From positions 930,001 through 994,000 of the forward strand of contig OX595998.1 of NCBI GenBank assembly GCA_951394045.1: a DNA stretch of 64,000 bases. The letters run 5' to 3'. The notes under the pieces are model-generated. The model searched no databases. It was not told the DNA's origin and saw only the letters and a list, made by a program, of their open reading frames with translations. The stretch is from Nitzschia sp. DOCU1. Lineage: Eukaryota; Bacillariophyta; Bacillariophyceae; Bacillariales; Bacillariaceae. The position numbers and the translations under genes are program-made. The number at the start of each line of letters is the position of its first letter. Position 1 is the first letter of the stretch. Positions 31,335 through 40,873 of the stretch are shown piece by piece.

Positions 31335-32433
31335 ATGTTATTTCGCCTTTTCCTCGTGTCGCTTGTAGTGATACGAAGCAGCCATGTCGTGTCCTTCTCC
31401 CGCCTTGTCGCCGTCAACTCAAAACACCACCGCCCATCAGGTCGCAACGGCGTGCGTCCATCCAGATTATTACTATTGGCCAAACCCAAAACCCGAGAAG
31501 AGGATCTTCCTGCCAACTTGAAACGAAAAGTAGAGGCCAAGCGACCTCCACTGGGTCATGTTGTCCCAATGGACACGCGAACAAAAGGATGTAAGTTCGT
31601 TTGTTGGCCCAGATCTCACAGCGTTACGAATGCACATGTAGCCAATCATCTCATTCTGCTTCTTCTCTCTCTCGATTTTTGTCGGCATCTCATCATTTAT
31701 GTTCACAGCTGGGGGTTCCGCCAATCCTCGTCTACGCCCGCAGGGCAAGGCTAGAGAATCCGGATTGAACAATCCCAGCATGCTCAAAATTATTGGAGGA
31801 ACTGCTCGTGGTCGTCGTTTGGATTCCCCTAGTGTGTATTTGCGGCCCATGATGGGAAAAGTTCGTGAGGCTGTGTATTCGACTTTAGCGTCCTTTGGAT
31901 TGTACAATACCAACATTCGACATTTGGATTTGTTTGCGGGATCAGGATCGGTAGGACTCGAATCGCTGAGTCGAGGGGCAGGGCATTGCACGTTTTGTGA
32001 TTTGTCTCCGGATTGTTGTGCCGCCATTCAACGGAATCTGGAATGGTGTCAGTTCACTTCAGAAGAATACTCGTCACAAGTAGTGTGTTCGGATGTGTTG
32101 CAACTATTGAGAGATCCGTACGGAGTGGGGATTCCACAAGGAGAGACTTTTGGCATTGTGACGATTTGTCCGCCCTACGAGGAGGTGGTATATGCGGATT
32201 TGCTCACGGCAGTGGCAAACTCTCCTGTGGCGAGAGAGGATACGGTGGTGCTGGTAGAGTATCCGGTGGAATTGTGGGGTGCGATCCCTCATGTGTTTCA
32301 AGGCGGCGAAAATGGCGTTACCATGGTGGGAATTCGAAACCGAAAATATGGTCGGACAGTCATTGCCATGTACATTTGCAATCCAACAGGACGAATCGAA
32401 AATGCAGAGAGTCGACCAGAAGAATTCATCTAA
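31335..32433 (+). CDS. RsmD-family rRNA (guanine-N2) methyltransferase, organelle-targeted
   Basis: Two exons, 31335-31590 and 31709-32433, joined across a 118-bp phase-1 intron, give about 326 residues. The leader has a hydrophobic stretch, then SSHVVSFSRLV and a basic Ser-rich region, consistent with plastid targeting (inference). The catalytic part begins at MLKIIGGTARGRRLDSP and continues with RPMMGKVREAVYSTL. The SAM-binding motif is LDLFAGSGSVGLESLSRGA. Bacterial RsmD methylates G966 of 16S rRNA in the small-subunit decoding region, so an organelle ribosome is the likely substrate. Motif IV, usually DPPY, reads CPPY here. Aspartate is expected at the first position, so activity or target base may be altered, although the Pro-Pro-Tyr core is intact. 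Confidence 0.8.
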
Positions 32434-32596
32434 GGGACGATTCTGGGAGGCTACACGAATCCGCAGAAAATACATGTAAGCAGTGGGCCCCGACATTGTA
32501 TTCTGGCTTGTAGTACTGAAAACTAAGGAGTTGTTTAAACTTGTTTCTTTTACATCATGATCAGTCGTTAGCAGACTATTCCACGAGCCTTAAACG

Positions 32597-34438
32597 TCAT
32601 GACTTGTTTGACTTTTGCAAACACGAGGCGATGGCATCAGTGACAAATGCAGGAACGCCCCAATAGGTTGGATATTGACGCTTTCGGCTCATATTATTGA
32701 TCAGTGTCGCGGGAATAATGGAAATGACCGTGGACAACACCACCAAGGCATAAAAGGCAAAGTTAAAATTTCCAGACGCATACAAGACCGCGTGGGCACC
32801 CGCCGGTGGATGCGTAAATCCCAGTTTGACCATAGTGGCAATCGCAATGGCTGGTCCCACCGCCCGCCGTATCCAAGTCGCTAAAATTTCTTCTGGAATG
32901 TAGGTAAAGGCCAAGGATATTGCCCCCGCGACGGCTTGTCCCATGACCGCATTCCGGGGTTGAGATGCTGGAGCAGCCGTGAGACCGTACTGAAGAGTAA
33001 TGAGAGCACCAAACGGCCCAATCATGAGGTAATACTCGTCGTCGGATAAGTACATGTAGTACTCATTCAAGGCTGAGAGAACCAACAGGCCACAAAAGGC
33101 TCCAAAGGCTGTCCAAAGTGCTTGTCGAAAGGACAATGTTGGTGGGATCTGCAGGCCTCCACCTTTGGTTTTGGAGAGCCAGACATGGATTCTCTTTGGA
33201 ATATGATCGCAGCATGAGTCGGAGACACTCTTTGGTTCTTCTCCGTCTCCTTCATCGTCGAGAGCGTCTTTGGTTACATCGTTTGGAGATTGTTCGTGCG
33301 GTGCTGTATCCTCTTTTCCATCCACATTCACTACAACAGGAGTGATCGTTGAAGGACGACCTCGTTTGGAACGTTGTTGCCCCACCGTGGCGCGGCGAGC
33401 TTCGGTCATGGCTGCGGCCGCGCCAATGAATTGTGCCGATTGCCGCAAATACGACACGTTGGCAGCTCCATTCAAAATATCTGCATCTAAATTCTTTTGA
33501 ACAAAGAAAATGACCATCCCGGCACAGTGGCCTGCAGAAAATGGAATTCCCGTGGCTTGACCAAAGCCAGCCTTTTCCAACAGGACAAGTCTGGGCCCCT
33601 TGGCCGTGTCGGGATCTTGGACAAGAGAATTCAAGTCTCGCCACGTCAAGGGTGCAGCAATGGACGATTCTTTAGTATGCTGGAGATGTGGTAATGAGTC
33701 GGTGGAGCGTTTGTTGTTGTGTTGAGCCAGCTGCGTCCCCGACGTCGCTCGTCGAATGAACAACGAGACACGACCATAATGGTGGGAGGAGGATTCCAGC
33801 CAAAGCAAGCCTGCGATATCCGTTCCAGGGGCTACTGGTACCATGGGTACATGGTCGGAACTGGAATGGTGGCTATCCATCAATCCTTCGAGTGCCTCGG
33901 ATGGCCTTGTATTGGTGGGATGGCACCAAAATCCACCCGGCGGTGCTACTAAACGGTCATGGTCCTCATCAAAGATCCACACGGCGATCCCTTGAAGGCC
34001 ATAGGCGTGCGTACCAGCATCCTTCAAGGCATGTTGGAGCCTCTTTTCATCAATCGTAAGCTCTTCTGGATCTCTCACAATACTCGAGAACTTTCGAAGG
34101 ATGGTTCGAACAATTTTGTGTTCATCTTCCTGTTCTTCGGCTGGTTTGTCTTCGACAGTTTTTTTGTTGCCGTCATCATGTGTATCGGCTTCAATATCAT
34201 GATGAAAGTAGCCATCGTCGCCTTGGCTGATATCATGAACGATTGTTGCTGGGATCACCACACCACCACTCCCAGCAATATCAGCATTTGTGGCAAGTGG
34301 AGCTGCATCATGAGCTGGAGGGATGATGCTGGACGACGACGCCGCTGTATGCTCCAGAGGCAAATCATCGTCTTGAAATGCTGCTGCTGCTGCCAACTGC
34401 TGGGCAAGGTTGTGGGGATACTTTAGATTCGGAGGCAT
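32597..34438 (-). CDS. HPP-family membrane protein with N-terminal GAF-like region
   Basis: About 613 residues from the ATG at 34438; the frame upstream lacks a better ATG. The N-terminal ~130 residues are low complexity and acidic. The middle (about 135-370) looks GAF-like: AWIFDEDHDRLVAPPGGFWC, GIPFSAGHCAGMVIFFVQKN and a following helix. The C-terminal ~170 residues are an HPP domain with four membrane helices. It is recognised by FGAFCGLLVLSALNEYY, MIGPFGALITLQYG, SQPRNAVMGQAVAG and the name-giving THPPAGAHAVLYAS. HPP proteins occur in bacteria, fungi and plants, and plant and cyanobacterial members have been linked to nitrite transport into plastids or cells. Coupling a sensor-like domain to an HPP channel would suggest regulated transport. 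That is inference. Confidence 0.8.
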   Translation of the reverse strand: MPPNLKYPHNLAQQLAAAAAFQDDDLPLEHTAASSSSIIPPAHDAAPLATNADIAGSGGVVIPATIVHDISQGDDGYFHHDIEADTHDDGNKKTVEDKPAEEQEDEHKIVRTILRKFSSIVRDPEELTIDEKRLQHALKDAGTHAYGLQGIAVWIFDEDHDRLVAPPGGFWCHPTNTRPSEALEGLMDSHHSSSDHVPMVPVAPGTDIAGLLWLESSSHHYGRVSLFIRRATSGTQLAQHNNKRSTDSLPHLQHTKESSIAAPLTWRDLNSLVQDPDTAKGPRLVLLEKAGFGQATGIPFSAGHCAGMVIFFVQKNLDADILNGAANVSYLRQSAQFIGAAAAMTEARRATVGQQRSKRGRPSTITPVVVNVDGKEDTAPHEQSPNDVTKDALDDEGDGEEPKSVSDSCCDHIPKRIHVWLSKTKGGGLQIPPTLSFRQALWTAFGAFCGLLVLSALNEYYMYLSDDEYYLMIGPFGALITLQYGLTAAPASQPRNAVMGQAVAGAISLAFTYIPEEILATWIRRAVGPAIAIATMVKLGFTHPPAGAHAVLYASGNFNFAFYALVVLSTVISIIPATLINNMSRKRQYPTYWGVPAFVTDAIASCLQKSNKS

Positions 34439-35187
34439 GCTGAAATCTAAAGATAAAAAGAATGGACTTCCCAAAACTACCGTATCCAGGCAGCAAGCAA
34501 TTTGGATGGTGTGGTGAGAGGCGCTTTTGTATTTTTATCCGCTTCCAGCCAAAAACCTTTTCTTGTTGTGTGACATGGGGGCTTTCGAGAATAAAGCGAA
34601 CGAGGTATTCGTATGATGAATAGGATCCTAGGCAGGATCCTGCGAAGGAAAGAGGGATTGATTCGAGGCTGAAGAACAACGAAACACGAACCGAGAACCG
34701 AAAATGTGAGAGTTGACACCCAAGAAATGATGAAACTGCACATATGACACCGATGACGTAGCATGGCCAATCGATGACGTAGCATGGCAAGTGTGGATCG
34801 TACGTCGTGCGTTTGAAAGTTGATCGAAGCAGTCAACACGTGTGGCAATGCATGTTGCAGTGTACCCAGGTAGGTACTTTTCGTACCACAACGTACCACA
34901 ACCCGAAAAGTCAAAGATTTTTCCTCGCTTTATTTCAAACAGTCCGCCTTGTTAGTCGCAGTTGATGTTGTGACAACGACGTGTTGTAACGCAATTCATC
35001 TGCCGCTTGTATCATATTCGAAGCATCGTCAAAACCACATCTTGGTACTTTCTGAAGGATCCAACTTGTATTGATTTGTTTGAGCCGTACGACGTTGATT
35101 TATCATTTCGATAGTAGCTTTCAGAAAAGGGACGCATTCGAGAGAAATCAGTAAAATCATCACCGAATTCCCACTGCTGCAAATAAG
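34439..35187. promoter_or_regulatory. Divergent intergenic region between the HPP gene and the first ferritin-like gene
   Basis: No gene is supported. It carries a duplicated TGACGT-containing 17-mer (listed separately) about 310-350 bp upstream of the HPP start codon and about 400 bp upstream of the ferritin-like gene. Longish antisense frames here resemble no family. Confidence 0.4.
34751..34788. promoter_or_regulatory. Duplicated 17-bp motif containing TGACGT
   Basis: CGATGACGTAGCATGGC occurs at 34751-34767 and again, perfectly, at 34772-34788. The 21-bp spacing is about two helical turns. TGACGT is the core of bZIP/CRE sites, and in Phaeodactylum such elements mediate CO2/cAMP-responsive transcription. 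Confidence 0.5.
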
Positions 35188-37326
35188 ATGAAGATCCAAT
35201 TCGCAACATCGCTGCTCGTAGCGGTTTGTGTTCATGCTAAAAAGGTCGTGGTGGACGATCCTGGTACGGGGAATAAGGTCCATTTCATGGGAAAAGTGCC
35301 CAAAATCTTGGGATACCCAGACATTGGGGATCCTCCCCTGACCATTGATAGCCCCGTTCCAGTTTCTATTCTGAGGTACAATGACAATGTGTATCTCGAA
35401 GGAGGCCAGCCAGTGCAAAAGGACGAGATTTATGTGATTGTCAAGAGTAACTGCACATTTCGAAAATCGGTCTATGTCAAAATGAAGTACACGGAATACA
35501 ATCGAAGTTCTATTTCGGAATGGGACACTGCAAATTACACGGATTCAATTTCCATCTCGATCATTGCAGCTAAGAATGTGACATTGGTAGAGAGCGACAA
35601 GTTTTTGAAGCCTTCGTCGTTCATTGCGTACTGGAATTACACCACTCATTGGTGCCTCAAGGGGGGTGCTGCGGATGCTACTGCTGCGACAAACGCACCC
35701 AGCTCGGTCGCCCTTTTGGAGTCCGAGGAAAACCTCTTGCCTGCTGGCGATAGTGCCAGCGCCTCTAACAAGTCGGGCATGTTTGTAACTTTACTATTGG
35801 CAGTCTTGGCCAGTGCCACCATGTTCCTTTGTGATGGAGTGGGCCTTGGAAGGCAAGGTGTAGGACTCAGAGTGTTGGCAGGACTAGCAGTTGTGGGTGT
35901 TCTCGTGGTCAGCTTGCAGGCCCATAATCCGCCAACAAACGAGGAGGGATCCACTCAAGTTAGTCGCGATTCTATCGAGGCTCGTCCGCAAGGGAGACGT
36001 CTTACAGAAGTAGAGGGCGAAATCTGCTCGGCTAGTGTTGAAGTTATTGTGGATGGATGCCGACGAGAATGGGTGACAGATAAAGTGGATGTGGAAGTAA
36101 CGGCGCCACGTGTTCGAGTTATTGGTATGTGTGCGCTTTATTTTTGGAAAGAAGCTCTGTCTGGCTGTCCATATTAGCTGTCTCTCAACATTTCCTTGTT
36201 CACTTCCTGTCCTACCGTGAAACAATCAGATGTGGAACTCACCGAGTTAAGTAGCAAGCCAAACCCAAACAACACTTGTACCACTGACTATGTGGGGCTC
36301 ATGGAATTCAATGCTACCAACGCTATTTTTCCTACTGCCTACCAAAACGATACATACATGATCCCATCGTTAGGTTCCGGCTCTTGGGGCATGAATGGAT
36401 GCTCGCGTGCTATTGAAGGCCGCCCCTTTGTGGATGCAGACGGCAATCAGTTGCAAGCCGACGCGTGCATGGACCCCACCACTCCGGCGGCGTGGTCTGT
36501 GGGGCAAGATGCCAAAATAACGACCACGCTTACCCTAGATGAAGATTTGGGCCAAGAATGGGCGGACCGTGCCTTGGGAGAACATGCTTCGGTTCCCGCG
36601 TTTGCCGCGTTTACCATTGCCCTCATGTCCAATAATGCTCCTCCCGCGTTGGTACAAGATGCCTTGAGGGCGGCCATGGATGAAGTTCGACATGCCAAGA
36701 CATCTTTTGAGGTTGCTGCGTTGTTATTGGGGACCACGGTCGAACCTGGTCCCATACCTCCCTCGGTTCACAGCTTTGGCCAAGACCTCTCGGCGCTCGC
36801 CGTAGCTGCGGCTCAGGAAGGCTGTATCGATGAGACACTGTCGGCCTTGGTCGCCGCCTATGAAGTGGATACTCGTCTCGACCAGAATACCCGCATTGAT
36901 GAAACTACAAAGTCGGAGCTAAAGACCAAGATGCGAACCATTGCGTTGGAAGAAACGACTCACTCGGCCTTGGCATGGCGGACGGTCCGGTGGACGTGTC
37001 AAATGGACCCGGATGCTTGCTCCATTGTCAAGAACAGTATATTTGATCCCCAAAATTTGTCGCACTCGTTCAATAAACGGTTCGGACGTTATGAGTTGGA
37101 TGGGGATGGCAATTCAAATGCCCTGTCGGCCTGGGAACGCGTCAAGAGTGTCTTGATTCCATTCGTCCTTCTTGAAAGCAACGGAGCCCTTGTAGGCGAA
37201 GCGGTCGATTGCAGTGAAGCAATGCTGGCAGCCCGTGAACTTGCTGCAGGAGTCCAAACTTCCTTGTTGGAGGAAATGGCCATGCACATTATCCATAACA
37301 CCGTCTGTGCCACCGTCACGCCATAA
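35188..37326 (+). CDS. Membrane protein with C-terminal ferritin-like di-iron domain, copy 1
   Basis: Two exons, 35188-36124 and 36230-37326, joined across a 105-bp phase-1 intron, give about 677 residues. A signal peptide (MKIQFATSLLVAVCVHA) precedes an unrecognised ~160-residue domain with several N-glycosylation sites. One or two membrane segments follow (about residues 194-250). After a Cys-containing linker, a helical domain (about 420-600) carries ferritin-like ligands: E in RALGEHAS (about 430), ExxH in DEVRHA (464/467), E in EGCIDETLSAL (about 514) and ExxH in LEETTHSALAW (554/557). This E, ExxH, E, ExxH order is that of a carboxylate-bridged di-iron centre and matches ferritin-like proteins I know from myxobacteria and related groups. 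Iron oxidation or a redox role is plausible but unproven. Confidence 0.75.
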
Positions 37327-38213
37327 GAAGCCAACATCGCTAACCACGAGTGCTCCCTACGCCAGCACTATCGGCAAGCTCCAAACTGTATTTTCGAAGC
37401 TAGATAGCAATTTCTTGTTTGGTGCAAAATCTAGTATTACACGGAGTGTTGGGATGACTCCCGGGTAAAGTTAACGGACAAAAGTCTACTATTCCTTCTT
37501 GGCCAGTCAATGGTACTAGAATCAAATGAAGTATGATGATCTAGTAGCATTCGTATGTCTCTACTATTGTCGCTACTACCGGTAGTTCATACCTTTCATT
37601 CTATCCTGCGGAACTTGAACGATTGTTCTACTCCGGCTACTAGTACTCTAATACAGGAAACGCCATGCCTATTTCATGTAGGTTTCAATTATGTTCCTCG
37701 GTCATCTTGGAACGGGTTACGAAATCAGGTTCTTCTTGTCAGACGGGTCCACCAGCGTTTCTTGCTGCTCCTTCAACTGTAGGTCTAGCCTGCCTTCTTT
37801 AAGGAACTACTATTACATAAGCGCAAAGCGCGTTGTATTTCATTCACGACGGAATTATCGGCGGCTGGAATGAATATCTACCCGAGAAGACAGCACAAGA
37901 TGTCAGCGCCTTCACAACGGCGTCTCATTTTTTACTTAACTCCTCTTTCGCGACATGTACCATTTTTTAGCTAGGAAAGGATGTTTCGCACGATCGATCC
38001 TTTTTCGAATTCCACATCCAAGTCGCACTTGGCGCAAGAAGCATCCGAAGCAACGTGAGCAATAGAAGACACAATCAATGGCCGTCCCAACGTCGCTGTT
38101 GCAACTCGAATTTGGCAAGACTACTTGCGCCAGGATCCTGTTGATTTGTTGTCACAATTTTCAAAGGACAGTCTCGTGATTTGCAAATCAGTGAGTGCGG
38201 CAAGCCAAGTAAA
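37327..38213. other. Intergenic region between the ferritin-like paralogues
   Basis: About 890 bp without a supported gene. A 12-bp palindrome ACTACCGGTAGT lies at 37575-37586. It presumably contains the terminator of copy 1 and the promoter of copy 2. Confidence 0.35.
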
Positions 38214-40305
38214 ATGAAGCTCCAACTCGCAACATCGCTGCTCTTGGCCGCTTGTGTTCATGCTGAAAGGGTTGTTGTGGATGATCCTGGTACGGGTAAT
38301 ACCCTCCATTTCATGGAGACGGTACCCAATGTCTTGGGATACCCAGACATTGAGGATCCTCGTCTCAAAATCGATAGCCCCTTCGCTCCGGTTTCCATTC
38401 TAAGGTACAATGACAACATGTACCTGGAAGGAGGCCAGCCAGTGCGAAAGGACGATGTCTATGTTATTGTCAAGAGTAATTGTACTTTCCAAGGGGCCGT
38501 GCTCGTCGATATTGAGTACTCGGAATACAATCGAAGTGAGATTTCGGAATGGGACACGGCCAATTACACAAAATCGATTGCCATCTCCATCACCGCAGGA
38601 ACAAATGTGACATTGGTGGAGGGCGGCAACTTCTTGGAGCCCACGTCCTTTCTGGCCTATTGGAATTACACCACGCATTGGTGCCTCAAGGGAGGTGTTG
38701 CAACCGATCCACCCAGCACTCCCAAGAATACCAAGTCGAGCGACGAGCTCACGGCTGACGGTAATCCTACAGGCGATAGTGCCAGCGCATCCAAGTCGGG
38801 CATGTTGATAAGTCTAATGGCAGCCTTGGCCAGCGCCACCATGTTCCTTCGTGATGGAACGGGCCATGGAAAGCAAGGAGGTGGTGGACTGAGGGTGTTG
38901 GGAGGACTAGCACTGGTGGGTGTCCTCTTGGTCAGCTTGCAGGCTCATGCGCCAACAGCAAACGAGAGTTCAACCAAAGGCATCCCAAATCATCATCGCC
39001 ACGGTAGACGTTTCTTGGCAACAGCAGGTGGCGAAATCTGTTCGGCCAGTGTGGAAATCATTGTCGATGGATGCCGCCGAGCGTACGGAAATGATACAAC
39101 TGACTTGGAGGTGACGACGCCCAGTCTTCGTATCATGGGTAAGTGTTATGATGCGCCTTGGTGTTCAAGAGTTGGCGATCATGACCTTGGTCTCAACAAT
39201 TCTCCTTCTCTCTCCGTTTTCCTTCCATACCATGACGACTACTAATACCACAGATGTCAAGCTCACCGAGCTCAATCGAACAGAAAGCCCGATTGACACT
39301 TGTACCACAAACTATGTGGGAAGCATGGAATTCGATGTCACCAACGCCAGCTTACCCGTGGCCACAAACGGCACATTCAATGTTACTTCCCTGGACGATA
39401 GTGTCTGCATGCGTGCCATTGAGGGGCGTCCCTTTGTGGATGTAAAAGGCAAACCGTTGCAGGCAGCGGTTTGCATGGAACCTAGTCCTGCCGTTGCTTG
39501 GTCTGCAACTGGGCAACAAGCCACTTCTCTTGGCAGCAAGAACCGTCTGGATCTAGATCTGGGTCAAGAATGGGCGGACCGTGCCTTGGGAGAACATGCT
39601 TCAATTGCTGCATTTGCGGCATTTACCATTGCTCTCATGTCCAATAATGCACCTCCCTCCTTGGTGCAAGATGCCTTGACGGCGGCCATGGATGAAGTTC
39701 GTCATGCCCAGACATCCTTTGAAGTGGCCTCGTTGCTACTAGGTACCACCGTCGAGCCTGGACCTGTGCCACCTTCGGTACACAGCTTTGGCCAAGACCT
39801 GACGGCGCTTGCCCTTGGGGCGGCTCAAGAAGGCTGTGTCGATGAGACGCTCTCAGCCTTGATTGCCGCGTATGAAGTGGATACTCGTCTCAATGAGAAT
39901 ACCCGCATTGATGAAAGCATCAAATCGGATCTAAAGGCCAAGATGCGAACTATTGCGTTGGAAGAAACGACTCACTCGGCCTTGGCCTGGCGAACGGTCC
40001 AATGGGCCTGTAAGATGGATTCGGATGCTTGCTCGGCCGTCAAGAGCACTGTCTTTGATCCCTCGAATCTAAAACAAGCCTTTGAGAAACGATTCGGACG
40101 CTATGGATTGGATGGAAATGCCCAGTCAGCCTGGGAACGCGTCTATCGTACGTTGATTCCATTGGTCCTTTTGGAAGAAACCCCCACCGAGGCGGCCGAT
40201 TGCAAAGCAGTAGCCCGTGAGCTTGCTGAAACCCAAACGAACTTGTTGGAGGAAATGGCAATGCAAGTTATCCACAACACGGCTTGTGCCACTGTCGAGC
40301 CCTAG
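38214..40305 (+). CDS. Membrane protein with C-terminal ferritin-like di-iron domain, copy 2
   Basis: Two exons, 38214-39138 and 39254-40305, with a 115-bp phase-1 intron, give about 658 residues. The ATG at 38214 gives signal peptide MKLQLATSLLLAACVHA, parallel to copy 1; the open frame upstream has no ATG. Domain order and spacing match copy 1 throughout. All candidate iron ligands are kept: RALGEHASI, DEVRHAQ, EGCVDETLSAL and LEETTHSALAW. The intron sits at the same codon, a glycine-to-aspartate split codon just before DVKLTEL. The pair is therefore an old tandem duplication predating considerable divergence in the linker regions. Copy 2 has a slightly shorter C-terminus. Two conserved, intact copies argue for selection on both. 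The biological role is unknown. Confidence 0.75.
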
Positions 40306-40873
40306 GCCCAATGCTTCATCGGTCCTGATACGGTACCATTTTCCCGTCGCTAGATCGTGGCGTATTCCCTCGTGCCATTATCATTAAGAAACAAAAATCT
40401 GCATCATTATCCAAAAATATTAATATAATACGTCATGTTTCATTCGACGTATGCATGCAAAACTGGCGTCGACATCGTTTGTAGTCCGATTCCACTCTAC
40501 TAGTTGTGTCTTCTTTTAGAGATTTCTCCTCGTGCCGCCATCACCCCCCGCGACGATGAGCCAATGACGAGTGTAAGTCGTGCTCGGGAACCAAAAGTCA
40601 TTTTCGATTGCGCTAATGCGCGCGGAGAAGGAGCACATCCGCCATTATCGACACGCGCCGAAGGATCTTTGGAAGCAACTTTTGGATGGAAAGCGCGACA
40701 GAATGACAGAATATGTCGGAACGACAATGACCCATCATCTTGCCATTTCTCGAAAAAAACCCGATAGCAATCGCAGGCTACCCGTAGCATCGTTTCTTAT
40801 ATAAATCGCTTCGTGACGCGATCCTACGCTAGTCCTTGGAAACATCAGAAAAAAGGCGAGAAGAAGTGCTATC
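40306..40873. other. Intergenic region before the four-domain gene
   Basis: About 570 bp containing the 3' end of the ferritin-like copy 2 and the likely promoter of the next gene. A TATATAAA-like string near 40798 is about 75 bp before the start codon at 40874. No other gene seen. Confidence 0.4.

Noticed and set aside
36196..37326. Ferritin-like part as a separate gene from the upstream membrane part
   Set aside because: A good GT-AG intron (36125-36229) joins the two frames in phase. The downstream paralogue has the same join at the same codon, and the internal ATG lies inside the intron.
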